Assembly: GCA_963556495.2 (NCBI GenBank)
Contig: OY747713.1
Coordinates: 2,046,321-2,110,320, forward strand
DNA: 64,000 nt
Origin: Valencia hispanica
Lineage: Eukaryota; Chordata; Actinopteri; Cyprinodontiformes; Valenciidae
Reading direction: 5' to 3'
Part shown: one piece after another, positions 45,042 through 56,200 of the stretch
How the letters are laid out: each line of letters starts with the position of its first letter
Position numbering within the stretch: the stretch's first letter is position 1
The notes under the pieces: generated by a model
Told to the model about the DNA's origin: nothing
Databases searched by the model: none
What the model saw: the letters and a program-made list of their open reading frames with translations, nothing else
Position numbers and translations under genes: made by a program

Positions 45042-46305
45042 GCTGAGCTGAAGCCATGCAGGCTGGACCTGGTTCCCTTTTCTGCTGCTCTGAGCTTCAT
45101 CATGAAGGTTCACAGCTCTGAGCTGAGAGAATCTCAGCAGCGGCACCCAGATTTGCTGCTGCCGCTGACGACGACGTGTTTATGAACCGTTTCATGAAAA
45201 GGAAAAAGGTTGAAGAACCAGCTGCAGATCAGACCGGCTGACTTTAGGACCCAGAACCCCAGCGTCCACATGAACAAAGCCTCCGTTTGACCTTTGACCC
45301 TAGCAGAGCGGCTCTCAGGCAGCACACCCTGACTCTTGTCCCGCAGCAGCTTCACATGTTTCAGAGTCGGCGCTCTCGGATGATGATGATGGTGCAGATA
45401 AAGATGTTGTTGCTGAGGCTCTGGCTTGTCCGTCTCCTTCCTTCCTCTTCTGTGATGGCATGCAACCAAGAGGAGGTGTGAAAATGACGACCTATTTCAG
45501 TCTCTCACGCTCAGACTCTGAGAAACTCTGACCTGCTGCTTGTGTGAATGTGTAAGCTCTCACTTCATCTTGGCCTCGTACGGATAGGGAGGCGTGCAGC
45601 GAGGCCGAAACTGAGGAGACGTTTTCAGAAAGTCTTCTAAGTTCGCTGCACAGGCCATCCAAGGGTGTGACCCTTTTCACAGCAGCCCCGACTTTTTGAA
45701 GAGTTCATCTGCAACGAGGCAGAGGGCCCAAACATCAGCCTGCAGGCCGGACGTCTCTGTCCGTGGAAAGAGCCTCCAGGAGGACAGGAGGAGAGCTAGA
45801 GACTGAGCAGATGAAACATCAGAGAGCTCCAGCCTCAAGCGGAGGAGGCGCTGAATGTTGCAATCATATCTAGTTATTAATAACTTGTTTTCTGATGAAA
45901 AGCTGCAGAGACCGAACGCCTTCAGTTCCTCAGAACGTCCAGGAAACCTTCGTTACGAGCTCAGTGGCTCAGAGAAAGCTCCGTTCATGTGTGTCACCAA
46001 GAGTTCTACCAGAACTTCACAGCAGAGCCAGATTATTGGTGGTGGCTGTTGTTGTTTTAACCTCGGCTCATAAACACCCCCCCCAACGTTCAGCCTGATG
46101 CAGATTAACATTTAGCTTCTGCTTTTTCCAATCTAACCTGGATTATGGTTGATTTATAGATTACATATGTGATTTCCCACATATGGAAACAGGATTGCTT
46201 TCATAATCCTCAGAGAGGCTTGGAGCCGTCTTCCCCTCCGCGGAGATGAAGGGGAAGTTAGGGTAAAAAACAAAAAGTCTTCCTCGTGTTTCAGCAAAAC
46301 AGGCT
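45042..46305. other. Intergenic, nothing identified
   Basis: Short open frames (64-111 codons) at 45134-45680 and 45855-46098 lie on both strands with no recognisable domain. No repeat ends seen. Confidence 0.35.
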
Positions 46306-46329
46306 TTGAGAAAGTATTCACACCCCAGT

Positions 46330-47045
46330 AAAGTGGAACATTTTGTTCCCTTCTATCACCTGAAGAACATTTCCAGAATTAAAGGACTGATGTCCCAACA
46401 GGACCTAGAAAAACTCATCCATGCGTTTATCTTTAGTGGGATTGATTACTGCAACAGCGTCTTCACAGGTCTGCCTAAAAAGTCAATCAGACAGCAGCAG
46501 CTGATCCAGAACGCTGCTGCTCGTGTTCCTCACTAGAACCAGGAAAGTAGAGCACATCACCCCAGTTCTAAAGTCCTTACACTGGCTCCCTGTAGCTCAG
46601 AGAATAGACTGAAAAATACTTTTACTAATTTATAAATCATTAGATGGCTTAGCACCAAAGCATGTTGAAGATCTACTGTTACTATAGCAACCCTCCCCCC
46701 AGACCAATCAGGTCCTCTAATTCCAGTCGACTCAACATCCCTAGAATCAGAACCAAACATGGAGAAGCAGCTTTCAGGTTCTATGCTCCTCTAATCTGGA
46801 ACAAACTTCCAGAAAACTGCAAAGCTGCTGAAACACGGAGTTCCTTTAAATCACAGATAAAACGTTTCTGTTTAGAGCTGCCTTTGAGTCATGCTTTCAT
46901 GTATCATGTGTTTTGTGTGCTTCTTGCTGTATTGCTCTTTTTACTTTTTATATGCTTTATCTGTGTTTTACTGCTATTTTTATTTTACCCCTTTATCATG
47001 TAAAGCAGCTTGAATCACCTTGTTTTTGAAAGTGTTGCTATACTA
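46330..47045 (+). mobile_element. LINE 3' fragment (C-terminal RT region)
   Basis: It encodes FYHLKNISRIKGLMSQQDLE, then [29 protein letters not shown], and, after frameshifts, RIRTKHGEAAFRFYAPLIWN and LPENCKAAETRSSFKSQIKR, the conserved C-terminal part of L2/CR1-type ORF2. It ends near AATAAAAATGG (47046). It is flanked on the left by AAAGTATTCACACCCC and on the right by Tc1-like sequence, so it may have inserted into that element. Confidence 0.85.
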
Positions 47046-47049
47046 ATAA

Positions 47050-47470
47050 AAATGGCGTTGCCTTCTGACCTCAAACCTAGGTGGACGTCGCCTGACAGAG
47101 AAACAGAGTTATTAAACGGAAACACGTCTGAAAAGTGTGGCATGCATCTGTGTTCAGCCATCTGAGTCAGTAGAAACTCCTCGGGCCACAGGTTTCTGGT
47201 GTTGGTCTCCATCGGACTGAGAACGTCACTTTTCAAGTCTTTCCATGGATTCACAGCTGGACTTTAACTAGGCCATTCTAACCAGTGAATCTAAACCATC
47301 CCATAATATCTCTGGCTGGATGTTTATGGGATTCACCTTTCGGTGAGGTGAACCTCCACCCAAGTCTCAGGTCTTCTCCTGGATTTAGCTCCGCCCATCT
47401 TCCCATCAACTCTGACCAGCTTCCCTGTCCCCTCAGCATGATGCTGCCGCCGCCATGTGTTCAGGGAGAT
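47050..47470 (-). mobile_element. Tc1-like fragment (same family as 11100-11580)
   Basis: On the minus strand, CGGCGGCAGCATCATGCTGA ... GGGAAGATGGGCGGAGCTAA ... GAATGGCCTAGTTAAAGTCC ... GCATGCCACACTTTTCAGAC follow the order of a Tc1-like transposase gene and its 3' flank. Frames are broken. Confidence 0.7.
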
Positions 47471-48019
47471 CTGCGGTCTTCCATGCAATGTCGGACCGTT
47501 TTGGCTGAAAACGCTCTACTTCACGGTTGTGATGTGGAGAAGTCTGAGGGGGAGGAGGAGTTTTCTGCCGCAGCTCCTTTAAAAACAGAGATTCTCGCAG
47601 GGAAAACAGTCAGTGATGTGATTTTACATATTTCTGCTTCATCTGGACAGATAATCCTCTGGGTTAAATGGATCTGATGGGGGAGCTTAGCGGGTCAGTA
47701 AACAACACGGAGCGGTTCCTCTGATTGATCACTGATTTCCTGACGGTTCCGGCTGTTTGTCTCCAACGATGCGGATAATCCTCTTTTCAGCCAAAGATCC
47801 GGAGCTGTTTGCTGTTTACCACCACAGCTGCAGCAGGAAAACACCTTCAGGTTGGTGGGCGGAGCCACACAGAGGTTCTGTTTGTTTGGTTCTGCTCAGC
47901 ACCCACACGGCCAGAAACATCCGTCACTTCTTCCTCCTGACGCCAGCTGCCGTTCTGGTGATCGTGACACTGGACCTGGTTCTGGTCGTCCAGTTGGTTC
48001 TGCTCAGATGTTCCCCTCC

Positions 48020-48700
48020 ACTCACTGTCCACTTTATTAGGTACACCTGTTTAAGTCCTCACCAGCGCAAGCAGCCTTTCAGCCAATCACACGGCTGCAA
48101 CTTTATGCGTTTGTTCGAGACGGGCTGGTCCGAGTTTATCAGAACCTGCCGATCTGCCGGGAGCTTCACACAGAACCATCTCTCAAGTTTAGAAACGGAG
48201 GAAACATTCGGAGAAGCAGCAGCTGTGTGGAAAGAAGAGGTCTTGTTGAGGTCAGAGGTCAGCGAAGAATGGACCGACTGGTTCCAGATGAGTCTGTAGA
48301 ACACCATCGCTGCAGGTGGAACATGGGGAACCTTGGAGGGAGCAGCAGAAGGCCACACCAGTTACCTCTCCTGTCAGCTAAGAACCGGAAACCGAGGCTA
48401 AAAGTCACACTGAACCACCAGAACTGGAACAGAACAGAACAGGTTGCAGACATGTTGCCTGGTCCAATGAGGCTCGACCTCAGCTGCAACATCAGAACAT
48501 GGTGGCCCCAACATGAAAGCGTGGAACCCATCCGGTGGTGGCGGAATCATGATGAGGGGGATATTTTCTTGGCCCAGTCTGGGCCCACCAGTACCACCTG
48601 ATCATCGTCTAAACACCTCAGCCTACCTGAATATTATCGCTGACCATCTCCGTCTCCGTCCAGCAGAACATCTTGGGGATGTGGTGGAACCATAGATGTT
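48020..48700 (+). mobile_element. Tc1-like DNA transposon fragment (third family)
   Basis: It begins near CTTTATTAGGTACACCTG, a terminus shared by many fish DNA elements. Around 48440-48650 it carries the DNA that would encode LPGPMRLDLSCNIRTWWPQH and MKAWNPSGGGGIMMRGIFSW, a transposase-like segment with a W-N-P/gly-rich and G-I-F-S-W order. Frames are short and interrupted. Confidence 0.6.
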
Positions 48701-49289
48701 CAGCTGATAGATCTGCAGCCGCTGTGTGGAGCTTCATGAACCAACTCTGCTCTGATTTATCTTCTCAGGGTGACTCTTAGTTTTAACTGTTGGAGATCCC
48801 AAAATCATGTCTCTGCAGAGAAACACCGCGAAAGGACAAAAATCAGACGACTTGGGACGTAAAGACAAGATAATCTGGACGTTTTCCACAGAACTAAAAC
48901 AAAACTCCTAAATGTCAGTGTGTGTGTTCAGGTTGACCCGGTTTGAGCAGCAGCCCTCTGCATGGCTGATAACCTCTGAATTACCAGGAAATGGACCGGC
49001 CCCGTCCCCACAGCATGACTCAGAGTCGAGTCACGTCAAGTCCGGGTTTATAGCACATCTAAACGGCGTCAGCTGACCAGAGGTGCTGACTGACTCTTCT
49101 GCCGATCCCTCTGAAACCGTGCTTTCCAGCAGGACGACCAATTTATGACTATATTTGATGGTTGTAACATTTATGTCACACAGGATCTGCTGAGGTACTT
49201 TCCAACGTTTCACTGGTTATTAAACGTCTGCTCAGTCAGAAATGGACCCTGCCACACATTTCTGTTCAGAGCCAACAGAACCAACTATA

Positions 49290-50046
49290 AACTCTGCTGG
49301 GTTTTATGTGACAGAGCAGCAGGAATGAGGTGATAACTGGAAGGAAAACGATTCACAGCTTTCAGCATGTTTCTCTGATTAAGAAAAGGCCGTTTTTATT
49401 TGTATAGCAACGCTTTCAACAACAAGGTAATTCAAGGTGCTTTACATGATTAAGGGGATAAAGTAAAAACAGCGATAAAACATACTCAGAACATATGATA
49501 CATGAAAACCTTACTCAAACATTCAAATCTGAAAGGTGTGGTGTGCGTTTATTTTTCATCCCGTCTGAGTCAGAACTCTGTAGAACCTCCTCAGGCTGCA
49601 GGTCTCTGGTTGGTCTCCACCACACTAAAACATCTCCAGCTCAGTCAGGTTGGATGGAGAACATCTGAGAACATCACTTTTCAAGTCTTGCCACAGATTC
49701 TCGGCTGGACTTTGACTAGGCCATTCTAACCCGTGAGTATGCATTGATCTGAACCATCCCATAATATCTCCTGGCTGCATGTTCAGGGTGGTTGTCCTGC
49801 TGGATGGTAAACCTCCACCACAGTCTCAGGTCTGCTGCAGGTTTTCCTCCAGGCTTGCCCTGATTTAGCTCCATCCATCTTCCCACCAACTCTGACTGAC
49901 TTTTCTGTCCCACACCATGATGCTGCCACCACCGTGTTTCACACTGGAGTTAAGTGTGTTCAGCTCTGACCTCCTTTGATCAGACATTCTTCTTCCACAC
50001 ATTGATTTGTGACAAACTTCTTCTGACAGCAGAGATGCTGCATGTT
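49290..50046 (-). mobile_element. Tc1-like fragment with a retroposon tail inserted
   Basis: The minus strand of 49530-50030 carries GGTGGCAGCATCATGGTGTG, GGAAGATGGATGGAGCTAAA, ACCACCCTGAACATGCAGCC and GAATGGCCTAGTCAAAGTCC, in the order of the family at 47050-47470. The 3' flank (GGGTTTTATGTGACAGAGCA, on the plus strand near 49298) is separated from it by 49385-49500, a piece with TTTTTATTTGTATAGCAACG and AATTCAAGGTGCTTTACATG, the look of a fish LINE/SINE 3' end. Confidence 0.7.
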
Positions 50047-50054
50047 CTCTACAG

Positions 50055-50394
50055 AAGTGATTCCCAAACTTTCTAGATTTTGACCCACATAATAAAAATG
50101 TAAAAGGGCTGTGACACCGACTCCTGGTTGCATACAAAACATTTTTACTGGGTCAGGTATAAAGTGTTACATTATTAACACAATCAACATCAACAACTAA
50201 TGTATTGGCCAATATTTTGCTTTTGTTTATTTTTCAACCTTGTGTTTTATATTTTACAGCATTTCTACAATGCAAATGCTTTCTCATCATCATTTTTGGT
50301 ATTGATGTTTTTGTTCTGAAGAGGACCTCATGATCCCAGACTTACATACTTGAGACCCCAAGTGGGGTCCTGACCCCAACTTTGGGAACTACTG
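50055..50394. mobile_element. hAT MITE (copy 2 of 2)
   Basis: Starts AAGTGATTCCCAAACTTT and ends AACTTTGGGAACTACTG. The octamer CTCTACAG is perfectly duplicated (50047-50054 and 50395-50402). The interior contains GACCCACAT and GGGGTCCTGACCCC and no coding frame. Same family as 39731-40026. Confidence 0.88.
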
Positions 50395-50402
50395 CTCTAC
50401 AG

Positions 50403-51600
50403 AACCTCTGAGGCCAGAACCAGAATATCTGGACTCGCCGTAATTCACAGTCTGAATCATGAGCGTTATTTTCATGGGAACCAAGCAGAGAGAGTGGTTC
50501 TAAGTGATAAAACATCCTGACTGGCTCTGAGCGGGTCAGAATAAACCTGTCGCTGGCACGGTGACATCATGACCGTCATGTTTCCTCATAGCAAGCTCAT
50601 GGTGGTCATGAGGAGCACGCCCAGTCGTCACCTGGACTCTGAACTCCTGAGCCTGCCACAGTTGATGCTTTATCACCGTTTGCCGAAATGTGACGCCTCA
50701 CTTCTCTAACACGGACCCGCTGCCGACCAGGTGCCACTTTCTCCGCTCTCTAACGGACGTCGGGGCAGAACTTTTGCACAGCAACAGGTGTTGATTTAGA
50801 GGAGACTGTTACCAAACAGCCAGGTGTGCCATTTGGTCTCAGACAGCCTCAGTAAGCTGACCTCAGGTCTTCTCTGATCCTCCCCGACTCATCTGCCTCC
50901 CTCCCTCCATCTCGGTGCTCGCTTGGCTCTGGCCATGCCAGCAGCGAGGATTCCCTTCCTCCTGAATCCTGGCCTGTCCTGGATGTGTGTCCAGGAGCGC
51001 CATGAGTCGGCTAACCCGCTGTCCTGGAGCGACGGCTCTTTAGCCTCTGAGCCTGAGCCCAGACTGTCTGCAAATTAGAGAAATTAGCCCAGCCGGGCGC
51101 GGGTCAGTGAAAGAGCCTAAATCCTCCTCTCCCCCACCGCCCCGCCCCACCCCAGCGCACACAAACACGCACACAGCTCCAGGTTTAACCCCGACGCCAC
51201 ACCGTGCAGCAAAGCTGCCCCCTTGGAAAGGCACTCACCATATGGCAGCCAATTTAGCATTTCATCAGCCAAGTTTAGAACCAAGGAGAGAGGAGGGGCT
51301 CACTGGAATATACTTAGACAAGGTTTAAAGTCTACCAACTAACATGATAAGCCACTCACGTTTATTAGGCGTCACATAATGAAAGGTTGTATTAATAACT
51401 GCTTTAATCAAACAGCAAAGAGCTTCATTGTTGCTCCTAGATGTTAGTTACCTCCACCAACGAGGTTATGTTTTTGCCAGGGTTTGTTTGTTTATCTGAC
51501 TCCAAAAATTATAGATTGATTTAAACCCCCATTTATTTATCATTTAAAAAAATGAATGGGGGTTTATCTTTCAATGTCATATTTGCGTTCATTCTATTTA
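50403..51600. other. Intergenic upstream of prdm1, nothing identified
   Basis: No exon, repeat end or RNA gene recognised. Some stretches (about 50880-51300) are GC- and CpG-richer than their surroundings; whether they are regulatory cannot be told from one sequence. Confidence 0.35.
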
Positions 51601-52250
51601 TTGATTTATAAACCAAAAATTGAGGTTACAAATTTAATATTTAGTTTACAAAGTTAAACTAAATATTAGCTTAGCTAAATATTAAGCTACAAACGAGCTA
51701 TTTGGCTTCCTAAGTATTTAATTTGAAGTTAAACATTAAGTTTGCAGACTAAATATTTCGTTTACAAATTCAATGTTTAGCACCAAACTGAACATTTAGC
51801 TTGTCAACTAAATATTTACTCTACAAACTTAATGTTTAACTTTACATTAAATACCTAGTTAGCAAGCTAAACTGGCTAGCTAACTATTAAGCTTCAAACT
51901 AAACATTTAGCTCAGAGCTAAATGTTCAGCTAAAATGCTAATTTACTTGCAGATGAGCTGAAGTGGATTAGCAAAATAAAAGCTGGGTCTTGCAAACCTC
52001 TATTTAAATTACTGGCTACAGTGTTTGTTCTTCTCCCAACATGTGCAACATTTGAGCTTTAAAACGTAGGATGAGCCGTTTTAACACCTATACAGACATT
52101 TACTGATGGATGCACCAGCAGCAGGAGTTTATAGAGGTTTACGAGACCCTTTTTATTTTGATAGTCCACTTATTATTAGCACATTAGCTAAGTATTTAGT
52201 TAAATATTTACTTGTCAGTTTAGCTTGCTAGCTAAATATTTCGCTGAATG
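51600..52250. repeat. AT-rich degenerate repeat built on TAAATATTTAGC, plus R1 family copy B
   Basis: The palindrome-like word CTAAATATTTAG and its variants (TTAAATATTTAC, CTAAATATTAAG, ACTAAATATTTCG) recur dozens of times at irregular spacing of about 15-40 bp at 51640-51930 and 52170-52250. Between and beyond them, 51945-52150 and 52262-52365 match the R1 repeat at 12628-13100. Confidence 0.7.
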
Positions 52251-52494
52251 TGAAAAACAAACCCCCATTTTTTTTCTTTTCTTTTTGGGCTAAATAACCC
52301 AAATTATTAATGTTAATTTTTGGCTGTGTATATTTACAAATGGCTTCCCACATGACTAAACCATGAGAAAGTTACCCTCTGCCAACCCAGCGCTCACCAG
52401 GGACTGGTTCTGGGGCACTGGACCAACATCTGTACCAGCACCGGTTCTGACCCTGCTCCAACATGTTTTACAGACTGAAGTTAAGCAGAGAGGT

Positions 52495-52669
52495 GTGTGT
52501 GTGTGTGTGTGAGGAATGTAGGTCAAGGCGATACAGTGGCAGCAGATTGCTCATTAAGTGCCAAACCAAGCAAAAGTCTCTGTTTTCCAGTGGCACCAGG
52601 CCGGCCATCTGCTCGTCCTTTATTCATTCATTAAGACGTCTTTGTGAGTGTGTGTGTGTGTGTGTGTGG
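52495..52669. repeat. Two (TG)n microsatellites
   Basis: Runs at 52495-52511 and 52647-52669. A third dinucleotide run, (CA)n, is at about 54656-54681 in the first prdm1 intron. Confidence 0.9.
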
Positions 52670-52810
52670 AAGCATTCATCACAACAGCCACTTGCTGGTC
52701 AGCATGCACGACGTCACCCCGTGTTGTTGTCCAAAAGCAGCAGTAGCGTGTCAGATGGCTCCGTCACGTGACCGCGGCGGCCGGTGATTGGACGGCATCG
52801 GAGCTAAAAC

Positions 52811-52996
52811 TGTTGGCGCTGACCCGGCTCAGGATTTTCTGGTGAGGTTGATGCAGTGACCACAGACTGAAGGAAAACCTGGAAGCGAGAGGATTGGCTG
52901 GAGAAGAAGCCCAAAGAGAACGGAGAGAAGGCCGAGCAGTCGGGAGATGACGTAGCCAAAGACATGAAGGTCCAGCAGCTGAATGAATGTGTGACA
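52811..52996 (+). promoter_or_regulatory. prdm1: Possible prdm1 5' UTR exon
   Basis: A good donor (ACA|GTAAGT) at 52996/52997 precedes a strong acceptor, a long pyrimidine run and TTCTCCAG ending at 53107. An exon ending at 52996 spliced to 53108 would give a 5' UTR leading to the ATG at 53231, with an upstream open frame starting at the ATG at 52964 and ending in the UTR at 53147-53149. The start of this exon is not visible; 52811 is only a rough limit. Inferred from splice signals alone. Confidence 0.4.
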
Positions 52997-53230
52997 GTAA
53001 GTCTGACCATGATTCACTTTATGGCTGGAGAGCTTCTGATGGATGGAAACAGCTGCTTCTGGTTCTGTTCATTCAGATGTTTCCTCTCTTCTGTTTTGCT
53101 TCTCCAGATCTTTAGCTTTAACCATCGCACCCCAACAGAACCAAAGTAATCGCAAACCAAAGCAACCAGAGCCTAACTAAAAGGACAACGCCTGAATTTA
53201 TCACCTTAAGTCGAGGAGAACGTTGGAAGA

Positions 53231-56200
53231 ATGAAGCTGGAGAGCACACTGTCAGATATGAGCACCTGGAGGGAGGTGGACTTTGCTCTCAACTGCACCT
53301 ACATTGTCCCGGACCAGGTGTCGGACCCGAGCTTCAGCCTGCCCAAAGCCATGACCTCCATCCCACGCAACCTAACCTTCGACTACGGCGCAGACAACGA
53401 GGTAACGATCTTTCATCTCTGCATCCTCCATCACAGCACTGTTTCTGAGTTACGTAAAGTTGTGTCTGTATTTAGAACAATAGGTCTGCTGAGCTCTTCA
53501 CACACATCTGTGGTCAGCCTCGGGCTAAAGCTCCTCGTCTCCCATGACGTCTACCTTTAGTTTGCAGCTTGTTCACATGATCTCAGTCAGCCAAATACAC
53601 TGGACCCAAACACATTCAGATGAACAGAACCACCAGCCTTTCCTGCTCTGGGATCAGCTATGAGCTCTGATATGCCTCTCACCCTTGAGGTGGATGGTCG
53701 GGTTGGGGATTGGGTGGGGGGGGGTTGTGTACATTGCTGTGGCTGAAGACAGATTCGTTGTCTTTCAAGGAAGAGGGAACAGTGTCACACTCACTTGTTT
53801 TGTAGTCAACACTCAGTTTGTGGTTGCTGTCCCCTTCCTTTTTTATCCTCACCAAGGCGACACTTTCTGCACTTGTTCCTCTTCTGCAGTTCTCAGTCAC
53901 TCATCTGTTCCTCCTCGGCCTGCTGCCGCCGCCGCTGCTGCTGCAGATAAAATAAAACTGTGGCCTCATTGAAAGTCCCCCACCTTGTGCTTGGTGCTTT
54001 AAGGATCTGCGCCTAATAATGCTGAATGTGCCACTGCATGCAGCAGCTTTAGGAACTGGAGAATGAGTAGCTACCTCTGGCATTGCCTAAACTGTCTTGT
54101 TTTCAGTTGCACAGTTTCCGTTCCCGTTCTTGTGATGAGCAGCCGCTCCTTAGTGAGGAACGGGAGGGGCACCTTTCCTTTGGAAAGGTGCACGGCCTTA
54201 TCAGGAAGGATCAGTAGGAAAGACCTGGAGGTGTTTGCATGAGGAAATCAGTAAAAGGCACGTGGCAGATGGAGCGTCAGCAACGGGTGGCTGTGAGATG
54301 GGCAGCGGGGGAGCTGGTGGGGAGGCAGGATCTGGGCTAAAGGGGAGAGGGGGGGGATTTAGGCTAAAACCAGATGATTAACTTTCGTTGGGGTGAGGAG
54401 GCCAAGGAGGCGGTCGGCCAGGCGGCAGGCTTCAACCTGGAGCGCGCACAAGCCATCTGAGGAGAGGGAACGGAAGGCCCTCCGGATGGTGATAGCGTGG
54501 GTCCACATAGGAGACAAACCCCCCCTCCTCAGCTCATGGCTGGAGCAAGCGGTTGAGCAGTAGCGACAGTTCAGCAGCCTCAACAACTCATTAGTCACGC
54601 AACACCAGCAAATCACAAAGCGCCTGTCAAACTGGTTCATCTTATGATCTCACATACATACACACACGCACACACACACACCGGTCGGCAACTAACTGCT
54701 CAAAAATTAGTCACTTCTGTTGTTGCTGGCCTGTTTCCTTGAAAAGGCAAAGAGATTGTGACGATCCCTTGTAGAGCAGCAAGTGTTAGTGGTCAGGACA
54801 GAGGGTTGCTGTGTGTGTCGGGTGTGTTCTGATCCCACGCCTTCACACTTTCTTCCCACAATATAACCCCATCAGCAATGATAGAAAGAACTCTACGAAT
54901 GGCCTGATGTCCACAGGACCAGGCTCCGTCCTCAGGGGTCTTCAAAGCACCTTGAACGCCTTGCTACTGAAAGTGTGCGAGGCCTTGCCTTGTTAATGTC
55001 TACTGAGGTCTTCCTGTCTCAGAGAGTCAAAGACAGATAGTATCCTTAAATCACTGCATCTTCCTGAGAAATCAGGGACTTCCTGCAAAACGCTCGACAG
55101 GTACTGACAACAAGGCGCAGGGGAATCGGATTGTAGGTTCTGACTCATTCCCACTTGACAGAACGGGACATTTTGAAACAGTGGGTTTCAGGTTTGAAGC
55201 AACCTGTTTGTAGAGCAGTTAAGCTGTTTGTCCTGTTGTTTCCTCAATGTCTGAAACGTCCAGAGTTACGCCTGCGTCCTGTCAGGAGGCGGCGGGTCAG
55301 AGATCAGTGGAGTAGGTCAGAGAAAGCGTTAAGTCTCCTCATTGGTTTAGCTCGTCAGGATGGAAAGTGGGTCATGTCTAGGCTTTAATTGGAGCGGTCA
55401 GAGCCAACAGAGGAGCAGTGCGGAGTGGTGACCTGGCCCAAACTACACTATGAACACGAAGAACATGTCTGATAGCGATCTGTTCTTTTTTTCCAGGTGA
55501 CAGGTGTGTTCAGCAAGGAGTACATTCCTCAGGGCACTCGATTCGGCCCCCTGCAAGGAGACCTCTACACCAAAGACAGCGTACCCAAAGAGGCCAACCG
55601 GAAGTACTTCTGGAGGGTGAGAGCCTGACGAGGAGCAGGATGTGTGCTAGCCATGAAACCTTCTCACACAGCGGCAGATCAGGGAAAATGAACCTGGGAA
55701 AAGTTAGGAAGCCACAGGTTTTCACCTTCCCTTCTTTCTCTCATCACGTCTGCTTCTGTGCGTCAGTAGGGAAACAAAATTGCTTTCTCACAGATGGCTG
55801 CGGCGCTCAGGGCTTTTGGTGTAAATTTTAGAGGAAGTTGTGCGCTCTGGCAGCACGTAACGATGGATTCAGTTTTAGAGTCATCAAAGTTTTACTGGCA
55901 CTGGCCTCATATCTCAGTCACAAAGGAAGGGCTTATTGTTTACTGTGAAGTGTCTCCGCCCCCTCTCAAGCTCTAAGTCTTTCTCCTCTGACATCCATGG
56001 TGCTTGTATCATTCAGGAAATTTTCTCTTCTGGTTGAGTCAATTCCCAAAAGGAGTTTCTGACTCCATCCTGTGTGGGTTTTTTCCCCCCCTCCTGTAAA
56101 CCTGTCAGTGTTACTGCCTCGTCTCGATAGTGAAAGTCAGAGCTCCGCAGGCCAGATTATCTTATCAGGCGTGTGTCACAGGTAGACGTGCCCCCACAGG

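Noticed and set aside
52804..53017. Minus-strand frames reading MVRLTVTHSFS and MNHGQTYC
   Set aside because: They lie opposite the presumed prdm1 leader, with no homology or splice context.
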